Origin: Acanthaster planci
Lineage: Eukaryota > Echinodermata > Asteroidea > Valvatida > Acanthasteridae
Assembly (NCBI RefSeq): GCF_001949145.1
Contig: NW_019091360.1
Coordinates: 3,953,901 to 4,017,900 of the forward strand
Direction of reading: 5' to 3'
DNA length: 64,000 nt
The notes beneath the pieces were generated by a model. That model had not been told where the DNA came from. It searched no databases and worked only from the letters and a program-made list of their open reading frames with translations. The translations under genes and the position numbers were made by a program. Position 1 is the stretch's first letter; the number at the start of each line of letters is the position of its first letter. Below, piece by piece: positions 41,001-53,000 of this stretch.

Positions 41001-44000
41001 AGTTTCATTGAACAACTCTAATTGACATAGTGTCCCAAAACACCAACTTTGTGTACTTTGCATGCAGTCTAAATCTTAATTAGTTTGTGAGCACAAGTGA
41101 AGTACATGTACGCGTTACTGTTTGAGGGTACCTGGAAGGTGCTTCTGGTATCAGTTGGGATTAAATTGCAACATTGAAATACACTACAGGTTTGCTTGAA
41201 CGCTCATCTGTACATGTAATTACTTTGAGTAAATTGGTTGCAGCTGTGTTGCTAACTCTATCAGGTAGTGCTGTTGAGATGATGTAGTCACAGTTGTTAT
41301 TTCAGTGCTGTATATTCCTTAATGGTCTTCCCCATCTCAGTGTCAGCGGAGGTGAGCTCTTTGAGAGGATTGTATCTCGAGATCACATCACAGAGAGTGA
41401 GACGGTGTTCTTCATCAAGCAAGTCATTGAGGGAGTCCATCACATGCATGAGAAGAATATAGTTCATCTGGATCTGAAGGTGGGTGATATCTGGTCAAGA
41501 AACAGAAAGCGTCAAGAACATTGGCTATCTACTCGTAGCGGGAACAAAAGAGGGTGTGTTTTTAAATGAAATTGACAGTCCTTTGGTACGAACTCACCAC
41601 GTAGGTGCACAAGTTTATGCGTGTTTGACGCGGAGCACGTGCAACAAATTTATTCTGGAATGTATGGTCTTCGCGCGCACGCCGAATGTGAGTGCAAGAA
41701 CCAAGTTGGAAAACTTTTTACCAGTCCGTCTTTCTTTCGCCGGTGAGGGTTCACTTCAAGTCAGGGTTAATAAAAGAGACCTACATGTATCCACTTGTTA
41801 AATGTCGAAGCTGGGAACACGTTTGCAAATATTCAGCTGAGTCTTCCAATTCAGCTTGATCAAAGTTGTCAGTGAGCTTTATTTTATGCCTGTTTGATCT
41901 ACAGCCAGAACTACAATCTAAAGTCAGAACTTTTTCAGTATTTGGCAAATCTAACTGTTGTTAAATAAAGCTAAATTTGGTAGGTATAGTCGGTAGGAGT
42001 TATTCACTCCATGACTTTGTCAAAGACAACATGTCTGTGGTCTAGAGCTAGGTCCAGGTCTTCCCTCCATTGGAAATGTGCGGAGATGCGTAGACCATAG
42101 ACCTAGCCGTAAAACTGAAAGCCCATTTTGGACACGGCCTGTGACTTCATCACATCAGGCCAAGTCCTAACATATTGGAGTGGGCACAGTGTGCCTGTCA
42201 GAAAGAGCCATATTGGATTTGCTGCAAATATTCATTTGAATGCCTGCAAGGCATTTAGTTGACCTTTCACCATCACGTCCATAAGTTCAAGAATTCCTCT
42301 ATCCATCTCCTCACAGCCTGAGAACATTCTCCTGGTGTCACCTGACTCGGATGACCTTAAGGTCATTGACTTCGGCTTGGCAAGAGTAGTGTCTCCGGAC
42401 AGGGACGTCATATGCAAATTTGGCACCCCAGAATTTGTGGCCCCTGAGGTCGTCTGTAAGCAGCCGGTTTCTACTGCTTCAGATGTCTGGAGTATTGGTG
42501 TCATGGCTTACATTCTGTGAGTACATTTAGTGCTGTTTTGCACATCTGCTAAAAAGTCATTTAGAATGTTGTTGTCAGGGTGATGAATAAATATGCGGTT
42601 GCTGTTCTTTATGTAGATTGAGTGGAATGTCTCCCTTCATGGGCGACGATGACAAGCAGACATTAATGAAGGTCAAACGTGGTTACTGGGACTTTGATGA
42701 TGAGGTTTGGGACAGCATTTCCGATGAAGCTAAGGAGTTTCTCAAAGCTGTCCTGGTGCTGGATCCAAAGTAAGATCTCAAGAATGAAAGTCTCAAGAAA
42801 ATTAAATTGAGTAAATCCTTTGTTTAAAAGAAATTACCCTACATCCATACACTTTTAATAGTCGACTGCATTTCTTCTGATGCATATGGGTAATACTTTC
42901 CAGATGCAGTCCAAGGTTTCAGATTTACATGTAGTTTTTCACAGAAGAGGGATCATTTTAGACACTGTTGTGAAGACAGTGAGGTTTGAAAACAACCAAC
43001 ATTAAATAGTCACCATGGCAGCAAAAAGGTTTACTTGATCCTTTCAAAGTTCCAATTTCAAAGGAAATCTCTGTGATAGAGGGATGTTTCAATGAAGAAT
43101 CCACTAGAATTTAGTTCCTAACTGACTACCACTGTACACTGTATGATAGAACAGGATTCATTGTGAAACTCCCTGCCAATGTGTCAGTCTGCTACCCGTA
43201 TTTCCAGGCACTAAAAAAATGAGTTGAGACCTCTGTTTGTGAGAACAATAGTCCATGTAAAAATGATGCATTGGGCAAGGAAGACAGTGCTTTTTAGTTT
43301 TTACATGGTCAGTATCTGCAGGTATAATAATACACTGTGTGATAAATATCCATGTCACAGTCCATGGTGATTGGTAACTTGTTCTCATTCCGTAAGTATT
43401 TCCTGTGCTGAGCATATTTTTCAGTAGAGCAATGCCGTGCAAAATACTGGTGTTGTTCATTCTTAACCAAGCTTAGTAGAGTAAGAGTTATCTCAAAATG
43501 TAACTTTCTTTTTCAGAAAAAGACTTTCGTTGGATCAGTGTTTGCAACATTCCTGGTTGAAGGTATGCATTGTGTTTAAAGAGAACGCATGTTACAACAG
43601 TTTTGGACAAACTTTTTCATGGAAAGGTATTGAATTTTATCACTGGCAGCTATCAAGAGATGGATAGCATCTCTGCCATCGAAGTGTTGAGATGGTGGTT
43701 AGCATTGATAAATGCTTGAGGAAACTACACTTTAACCTAGATGAAGGGCTTCAAGAAGACTTCACACCGTGTATAAACTTTGGAGTTGACTGTTTCAAGT
43801 GGTGACATTTAAATCTAAGTGAACTCAGTGGTATACCTGCTGGTTATAGTGGGGACAAAAATCTAGGAGTGACCTGCTGCAAACAGTGCAGTTGGAAGAC
43901 TGGAAGAGTTAGGAATCAGATAAACAGGTTGAACAACCATTCTCATGTGTTAGCCTTGTTAGGGAAAAACAACAGAGTTCTAAACACAACCATGTGTGTT

Positions 44001-47000
44001 TCTTTCAAAGTTATTTTCTCTCACTTTTTTTTGGGGGGGGGATTTAGAGAAGGGGTTCAAGGTCCCAAATTGACTGATATTTGAATCTTATTTACATCCT
44101 TGTCTTGTCTTGTCTCTTGTCACAGTTTGATGAACGTCATGACCAGGGTGTAGCTAAACTCAGTACACAGAGACTCAAGACATTCAATTCTCGACGGAAA
44201 TGGCAGGTGAGTCTTGCAGTGCATCTTGGGATTGACTGGGGAGCAGTGGTATTTAGCTGTGTAGGTCTGCAGAGTGAGTCCTGGCTTTTGACTTGAGTTT
44301 TTCATGGATGCTTTGTCTTTGTCCATACATTCTTGTGTCATGTGGTAATATGACTTCTCAAGTGGTTCAGGTTTGGTTTAATACTTAGGGCTTGAGTTTG
44401 ACTGTTGCGCTGAATTGTTCTTAGTAATTATTGAATATTTTGATTTTTGTCTTGAATTCAATATGTTTCTGCTGTAGAAAGCACTAACAGCCGTGAAATC
44501 AGCAATGAGGTTGAGACGTTTATCCAGCATAGCTGCAAGTGACATTAACGCCTTCAGACAACGACATCTACAAGGAAAGAGCCATGGCCAAAGCACTGAC
44601 TCACAGAATAAAGATGACAAAACCCCACAGGCTGATGGTGAGGGAAGGGATGACACACAGGGCGAGACAGGTATGGGGTATGGGTTTATGGTATGCACTG
44701 AGGAGGATGAGGCTGCTGGTATCCTGCCCCTGCCTTGTATTATTGATGACAGTATGGGCACCGATGATGATGAGAATCCTGCATGTCTGGTCGTCCCTTC
44801 CCTTATGGCACAAAGTTTTGTGGGTCACCCACTGCATGTTACCAGCACGCAGAGCACCAGCTGTGTTGGACTGTCCACCGAGACCACAGGTATGAGAATC
44901 TGTGATGTATCCCACAGTGCATGTGTATGTCTGTACTGTGCATGTCATTTGGATAATCACCCTGCCAGTTTTGTTGAGCATGCTTGTTTGCATGAACTGT
45001 CCTGTGTACAGTGCTGTGATTGCAGGCAGACTGGTGTACCTTGGCAATTTGTGAAGAAATCTCAACCAAAAGATGGAGTACATTGTTGTAAAAATGCTGA
45101 CTTAGAATCAGTTGACAGTAAGTACATCACAGTTGATCAAGGTAACCGTGAGAGGCCAGACTCTGAGACCAGTGAGGACATCCCAGTTGATCAAGGTAAC
45201 CGTGAGAGGCCAGACTCTGAGACCAGTGANNNNNNNNNNNNNNNNNNNNNNNNNNNNNNNNNNNNNNNNNNNNNNNNNNNNNNNNNNNNNNNNNNNNNNN
45301 NNNNNNNNNNNNNNNNNNNNNNNNNNNNNNNNNNNNNNNNNNNNNNNNNNNNNNNNNNNNNNNNNNNNNNNNNNNNNNNNNNNNNNNNNNNNNNNNNNNN
45401 NNNNNNNNNNNNNNNNNNNNNNNNNNNNNNNNNNNNNNNNNNNNNNNNNNNNNNNNNNNNNNNNNNNNNNNNNNNNNNNNNNNNNNNNNNNNNNNNNNNN
45501 NNNNNNNNNNNNNNNNNNNNNNNNNNNNNNNNNNNNNNNNNNNNNNNTCAGTGAACGACAGAAATGTCTACCATCCAGCATGCCAGATGAAAAATGTATA
45601 TCTACCTCGCTTACTTTATGCAGACTTTTAAGTCAGCTGGCATACTCACCTGAGGAATGTATGTCACTTCTTAGAGATTCCTTGCAAATGTTGTCGGAAA
45701 CTAGAGATTGTGAGGAAATTGCTACCTATGATTTGGATAGAACTAAGATTGATGTAGTTAACAGTGCTGACTTAACTGCAGTGTTTTGTGAGAGAGAGAT
45801 TCCTGTTGATAGTATCTCAGTATCAGGGAATGATATTGTGATGGCACCGATGACTACCTTAGCAGGTTGTTACACTGAACGTGTGCCAGACTTGGATCTG
45901 GGCGCTGTCCCACCGAGTGAGGCATCTGCTGAACTAACCCAGATGGAACGTGAGAATGGTGTAACAGACGAGACAGTGTTCACATTTGATGTTGGAGTGA
46001 ATGGAGAAATGAGCAATGGGAAGGAAAATGAAGGCATCCAAGCCTGTGCCATGTCTGCTGGTAAAGAAGAACCAGTCAAGAGGAAGATCGGGAAAATTGG
46101 CTGGAGCTCAATTCTTGGTAACATAGGGAAAAATGTCCCGGCTCAGACTTCAGAAGCTCAGGAGATGAGTGGTGTTGAGAACAGTCCTGAGAAACCAGTT
46201 CACCCAGGTACGTTAGCCTTCTCCAAACGCAAATGGTCCAAATCCAAACTTGTGCTTCCATCCTCACTTCGACGGATCCAGGAAAACCGAGCTCTCTCAA
46301 CGGAAGAAGTGCCACCAGCTAGTTCATCTAATCCTGAAAAGCAGGCATTAGACCACAACTCCAATAACTCAACCCCCCTTCCCAGGAGACTCTCCAGTAA
46401 ATGGTCTAAAGAATCAATGGACTCTGTGGATTTTGGAGATGAGGAAGAGATTGAGGTGGAGGAACATGTGAGCGTTTCACCGGAAGTCATGGCTGTCGAT
46501 TCACGTCATTCTGCTGAAAAGAAGCGATGGAACTTAAGAAATGAAGGCGCATCCTCCGCACAGATCTTTGGCAAGGAGCCCCAACCAAAACTGGTCGGCA
46601 TCACTGAGCTCATGTTGAAGATCAACCGCGATAACAAGAGGAAGGAGTCTGAGAAGAATGGAGCCAGCCCACTTGATCCACAGAGACTCTCACCGACTGA
46701 TGGAGCTTCTCTCACAGTTGGGACGAGTCCTGAAGTGGGCCGACTCAGAGCGGTCTCATTCAATACCAGCCAGGAAATTGAGGTCAAAGGTCATCTGGAT
46801 TTCCTTGTCTGTAAAGTGGATGATCGTCTGAACTTGGGACGAATTGAAACATGGATGTTGCTGAGATACAATCAATTGGTTCGATTCATCGCTGGTGTAA
46901 TCATTGGCATGTTCTTTGCTGTCGTCTGTCGTATAATATTCTGAGGAACACTTACCAGGGCTGTGCTCTTTCTCCTATTTTGGGTCAAAATTCAAAGTAA

Positions 47001-50000
47001 AAACTACCAAGTAGTAATTTACTGTGAGGTGAGATGGTGCTGTTCCAATGTATATTTTTAGTTTTGTACACAGGAAAAGGAGGGAAAATTATGAGAGAAT
47101 AATGGCACTGAAATGATACCTTTCTAACAATGAGAGAATTGTGATACATGAGTGTCCACAACCTTGCAATGTTTCTATCATTTGCAAGACAAAGAAGACA
47201 CAAACAGCATTCCAAATTAAGCATGCATTAAGTGCTCCCAGTGACTACTGTTTATGTTTAGCCCGATGAACATGCGATGGGTCTTAATACTGGAGGTATG
47301 ATAGTTTATTCCCTGAGGTGTCGTATTCCCTTGACATACTGAATCAAAGTCTCAATTACAGGAACTATTGATGGAGTATTCAGTGTATGAATGGGAGCAA
47401 TGAATGATATGCCGTACACAGTCGAGTTGTGTATTTTTAGTTCAAACTGATATATTAAGATGCACCTGTCATCGTTTCTCCACTGTTACAAACTCATCTA
47501 GAATATGCAGTGCAGCTGATGGGGAAAAAGAAGCCTGACTTCTCTTGTAATATCGTGAAGTCGGAAAATTGATTATAATACTGACTTTGCCATTGACATG
47601 GCATTGAGCAGAGAAGTTGCATTAAAATTATGCGTCCAAAGTAAACAGTGTATAGTCCTGATGAACTGATCAGAAATGTTAATTGATTAGCATGTGGGTT
47701 GCAAGTGTAACTTTATTTATTTTGTAGAATTAATGCTATTAAATTGTATGATTAAAATGCCTGCACATTCACTTTAGATAGATATAAACTATTTACTTCT
47801 GACCAGTTAACAGGTGTCTTACTAATTGTGACACTATTTATTCCTACTATTTCTGGAAATGGCCAGCCTGTGAGAAGTACTTTTACAGTTTGTATCCCAT
47901 TTTTTTTTTAGCTGTTGAGCACAGATACCTCCAAAAGCAGTTTTTCAAACAAAATGTTGGGGGTGTATCACGGATATTACTAGAAATCTGTTCCCAGCTG
48001 AACTGCTTTAATTTGTTGAGTAACATTTTTGTTCCACGAAACTGGGCCAAATTGGTGAATTTAATTTGTTTCTGGTTGCAAATCATAAAATACATGTCAA
48101 ATAAAATCCAACACCAGAGGATTTCATAATGTGGAGGTGAGACAGTACACTGAAAGTGAGATTTCATTCCTTGCCATTGACTGCTTTTACAGTTAATTTA
48201 TGAAACAAATGCGATGAATGTGTACCATATATATGTATTACAAATGTTGGAATTCCCACAAAAATGAAATTACTGACAGTGGGGATACTTCCTGACAGTG
48301 ATGTTGTTTGTCAGACTTTCGAACATGCATAAACTTTATTTTTTGTGCTATTTGTGTTGGGGTGTTTGTGAGAAATTGTCTTAGAAACTTGCTTATGCTA
48401 ACATAAATTTTGAAATATTGATCATTGCTTACTAGAAGATATTCCCATTTTTGGGAGGTTCAGTGTTTTTTCATGAACCTTGAATTCACACTCCATTTAA
48501 AAATCTACCTGAGAAAAAGAACTCGAATATTGATTCTAATTTTGTCAAAGTTAAATTTTGTCAAATTTATTCAGATATTGTTGGTGATCTTACACTTTGT
48601 TGAAATAGAAATCATCATCCCATTGATTATGACTTGTAGTGAATGTTGCTGTTATTTAATATCTGGGTTAAATGGACTACCTTCCAAGGTACTTATTTCT
48701 ACTTTTGTATTTTTGTACAATTTCAGAATAAAAAAATTTAGCATGCATGCGGCATCTGTACTTTTTAATATAATATTTGTGCATTAGTTGCTGTGTGGTT
48801 TCTTATTTTCATCTATGATTTCAGTTATTCCAAAGCACATGTGGCCTTTTGTTCAGTACTCATGCAAATGTTTATTGAGAAATGTTACACTGTGAAATCA
48901 TAGCCAGCCATGCAAGGTTTGTTGTACTAACAGGAAAACAGTAACAAGCCAGCAGGTTGAGTTGTGAACTGTTTCATGTGAATTGTTACTTACGTGTGGA
49001 TGTCGTTTTGACCTAATACCAGCCAGCTATCTGGATTGAGGAAACCAGTCTAAACCGGTAATGATTCAGTTTTGATTCTACTTGTTCTGGTTTGTTTTTT
49101 TTTGATTTACTGCACAGTTGATTGGAATAACATTAAGCAGGATGATATGTTTTAACAGAACTATCTGTGATTTTGTTTTGTTTTTGAAAAATCATACATG
49201 AGATGAGCATAGCAAGATGAGCATAGTCAAACGTTTGGATCAAATTTAGAATCTAACGAAAATGTATATGTAATGGAGAAAATTAATCGTGCATTGATTA
49301 TTAAGGGCAATCATTGAAAGAAAAACAGATTTCATTACCATTGAAATACATGTATATTCACAAAATATACAAATTTATAGCCTCCTTATGCTGTGTGCTC
49401 AGTGGGAGTGCTTGCTAAGGGTATGTGAGGAAATCTCAACATGACTAGGTCCTGTGTCATTTGGAGAAATATCCACGCATTATGTTTTTCAATTCGTCAT
49501 TTATGCTTCTCAGAAAGTCCTCCAGTTTTCTCCATCCATCTCCAAGAAGTCATCACCACTGGGGGCAATGACCTCCAGCTGACCTGCAATGTCAAAGGTC
49601 ATCCTCTGCCAACATTTACCTGGTTGCACAATGACAAGGAGCTGGTGGGAGGCAAACGTATACAGCTGACGTCAGATGGGAAAGGTCAAGGGTCACTGGT
49701 TATCATGCGAGTTGAGGATGAAGAGGCCGGGATGTATAAATGCATTGCCACAAATAAGCAAGGGAGTGCTACAAGTTGTGCCAAGGTTACTATTTTCGGT
49801 GAGTAGACCTTCCTTGGTAATTTACCTACAATTACATGATATCTCTCTCATAAGCACAATGCTGTAGTCATAGGCCCCATGCCATTGATAAAACATAGGC
49901 ATGTAGTTCTTGATATTTGTGGCAATTTTGACAGGGCATGACCAAAGGTGTAACCTGGGGTCCCCTCCCCCAACGGCTGTGCCTCTCCTCCCCCTGTGAC

Positions 50001-53000
50001 CTCCCACTCCCCAGGGTCTCATCCCCCCCACACCTGTGCCTCCCCTCCCTGTGACCTCCCACTCGGATATATGAGAGCAAGAAATAGCTTATTAATCCAT
50101 GTACAGCCAAAATCATTCCGTGTCTCAAATGGAAAATTAGCAGCAAATGAGGCCCTGGTTTGGTTTTGTATTTGAGAAAATCCTTGTGTACCCTTTTCTG
50201 TTCCAACTGTCTTGACGTCTGACCTCTCAGAAAAACCAGATGCTCCTCTAAGACCAAAGGTATCCCTAGCTGCTGCGACTGAGGTAGTTGTAACTTGGAA
50301 TTTCCCCAGCACAAGAGTCACCATCACAGGCTTCCGGTTACAAAGCAAGAAAGAAGGTTAGTGCTGTAATATCATTATGAATAAATCAGCTACTATCTTG
50401 TTGATGTGAATGGGGCTGACAGATAATTATAGGATAACAAACATTTTGTCCGGGACTTTTATAAATGTTTTTTGTGTTTTCCCAATATTTTGAGCAAGCA
50501 GTGCCTGCTACCCAGATGTGGGTCTTGGCAAATGTATTATGTACATTAAAGTTGGCTTAACTTCACTAGTCTTTGAAAATAAGAGGTGGACCTCTTACCA
50601 CGTTTTAACTTTCCAATTACAGAGGGTCAAAATCTATTTCTATTACTGCCTTTTTGTTGAGAGCTGTCAAAATCCAATTGGCAAACTTTATTCAATGGCA
50701 CAACTTCTGCTTTAGTCTTTTTGTCAGTTTTCTGCCTTTGAGAGATCCATCATATTTAGGAAAACATAAGGACTTTTCCTTTCTGCTTTTGTTTTCTTGG
50801 TTGTCGTAGATGACAAACAATGGAACATTGTTGAGGATAAGATACAACAGTGCTTCAAACACATCTCACCACTGCTTCCATCTACCGAGTACCGGTTCCG
50901 AGTAGCTTGTTGCACACAGTATGGTATTGGTCCATACAGTCGTTCATCAGTCCCAACAACAACATTACCCATAGGTGAGAAAACTTTCTGAGGACTTACA
51001 TTATACAAGATTGAAAGTCATAGGAAGATGATTAATCCTTACGTTAACTTTTCTCATCATAAAAACAAATAAATTTGTAGCACAAATAGTCTAAATCGTG
51101 TATTATGCTTGTTAGTGCTTTGGAAAAGGGGATCAGGTGGTTTGAAATAACTGTTGACCATTTCCTATTCCCTAGATCCCCCTCCCTTGAGAAATTTCTC
51201 TGTTTCAGGATAAAACTTTCGACCACCCCTCTGATATTAGGAAAGGTATAGGGAGCCATTGAGTCACTCTTGCTATATATCTCTCTTTAATTCAGACTAG
51301 TGACTTGCTGAATTCATACTCTGGGCCTGAAGGCAATAACCAGTCAATAGAAGGCTTCCTTCTGTCCAATGAAGGCCCCTATAAGTCTCAGTTCAAATGT
51401 CTTCAGGAGTTGGACCAGGCTACAGTACATAAATTTCCCAGTAGTGGTTGCCTGAAAGTTTACATAGCCCTACATACCACCAGGTTGTTGTGAAAGTCGG
51501 ACGATATGTGAATTACTTGGCTATGTCTAACTTAAATATTCACAAATATACAGCAAGTGGATATTGCCACGACTTGATGACTTTTTACTAGCCATGGCAA
51601 CTAATGTAAACATAGCCTCACATCTTGGTTTTTGTGAGTCCAAAGATGTTCTTTGTGACTGTGAACAAAAATCCCTCAAGCAATGATTTGTGAATTTGTT
51701 GACATTTTACCACAGTAGCGGCTCAGGCTGGTTTTGAAATAAAAACATTTGTACTGCCTAACACAGCAGGTGTCCATGTGGAACACATAAATGGTTATCA
51801 GTTTATCTCGACTAAATATATTGTGAACAGAGAACAATATTCTTTTGGTTCATATCCTTTAGGTTCACAGCCTCTTAGCATAGAAGCAATCGCTAAATTC
51901 CAGACATTATCAAGAAGTTGCAGTCTTGATCAAGATCATAAATCTTCCTCACGGGAGGTGATACTTGAGAACTTCCCAGACGGAGGGATTGAACAAACGA
52001 TTGATTTGACGCTCAAGGAGAGCTTGCCGCAGAAAGCCTATGATTTCAACATTGAAATTGGGCGGTGAGTGACAATTAACTTGCTGTGTTTAAAAGAATG
52101 TTGTCTCTTTCAACTCTGCACTGAACACATCCGAATTTTGGCAGTGGGTTGCGTTCTAATTGCTTGACATATTGTGAAAGACTGTCTCCGTAGATAAAAA
52201 TATCCATTTGGATAGCAACAGGGAAGGCAAACTGAAAAAATGGTTACTGGCAAAATTTCATCAACACCAAGATGAAGACAAGAAAGTAAAATTCAGAGAG
52301 CTGCTTTGTGAATCTTTTAAAAAGCAGAGAAATTATTGGATTGTGATTATGGGATGCTAGTAGCATGAATCATCAAGGGATTAGAACAATAAGGTCAGAG
52401 CAAGGCAAATGGACACCTGTGTATGTGAGACGTGTGATCTTTTCTATCCATGACAGGGGTAGATACGCTGTGGTGCGGAAATGTTACAAGTACAGCACTG
52501 GATTAGAATATGCAGCCAAGATAATGCTCTCGGCAGAACCTGTGAATAAACAGAATCTTCTGGAATATGAAATCTTGAAAGAACTCAACCATCCAAACAT
52601 TGTACAACTCCGCGATGCTTTCTTGACAAAACGGTTCTATGTACTCGTGATGGAACGGTACTACGGGGGAGGGGTGATGAGCCACCTCATCCAGAAGGAC
52701 AAATACACAGAGCAACAGATTGTACGATTGGTGAGACAGCTACTGAGCGTGCTCAGTTTTTTGCACCAGAGGAATATCGTTCATCTGGACATGAGGCACG
52801 ACAACATCGTTTTGGAGAGCAGGAGGAGAGACGCACTTCGCGTCATTGATTTTGGGTCAGCGAGGAGAATGGAATCAGATGATGGAATGAAGATGGAAGG
52901 ATTGGATTCACCACCAGAATTTATGGGTAGGTAGTTAGTTTCACTGATTCAATATTTACTTGTTTATTTTTCCAAAATTAAAGTTCCCAATTTATCCACA

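Larger units (their letters stand above)
33596..41340 (+). other. intron 10 (about 7.7 kb), inside kinase 1
   Basis: Phase 2 intron between the hinge strand and alpha-D of kinase 1. It carries a 119-bp Harbinger-like MITE at 36237-36355, an hAT-like relative at 38667-38878 and scattered ACATGTA runs. No further exon is needed or seen. Confidence 0.65.

Noticed and set aside
44601-45083. 160-codon minus-strand frame opposite exon 16
   Set aside because: It is the antisense shadow of a confident coding exon.
51296-51493. Open frame after a good acceptor (TTTAATTCAG) between Fn3-2 and kinase 2
   Set aside because: In the phase set by the donor at 50974 it meets a stop at once, and exon 19 joins directly and in frame to 51863.
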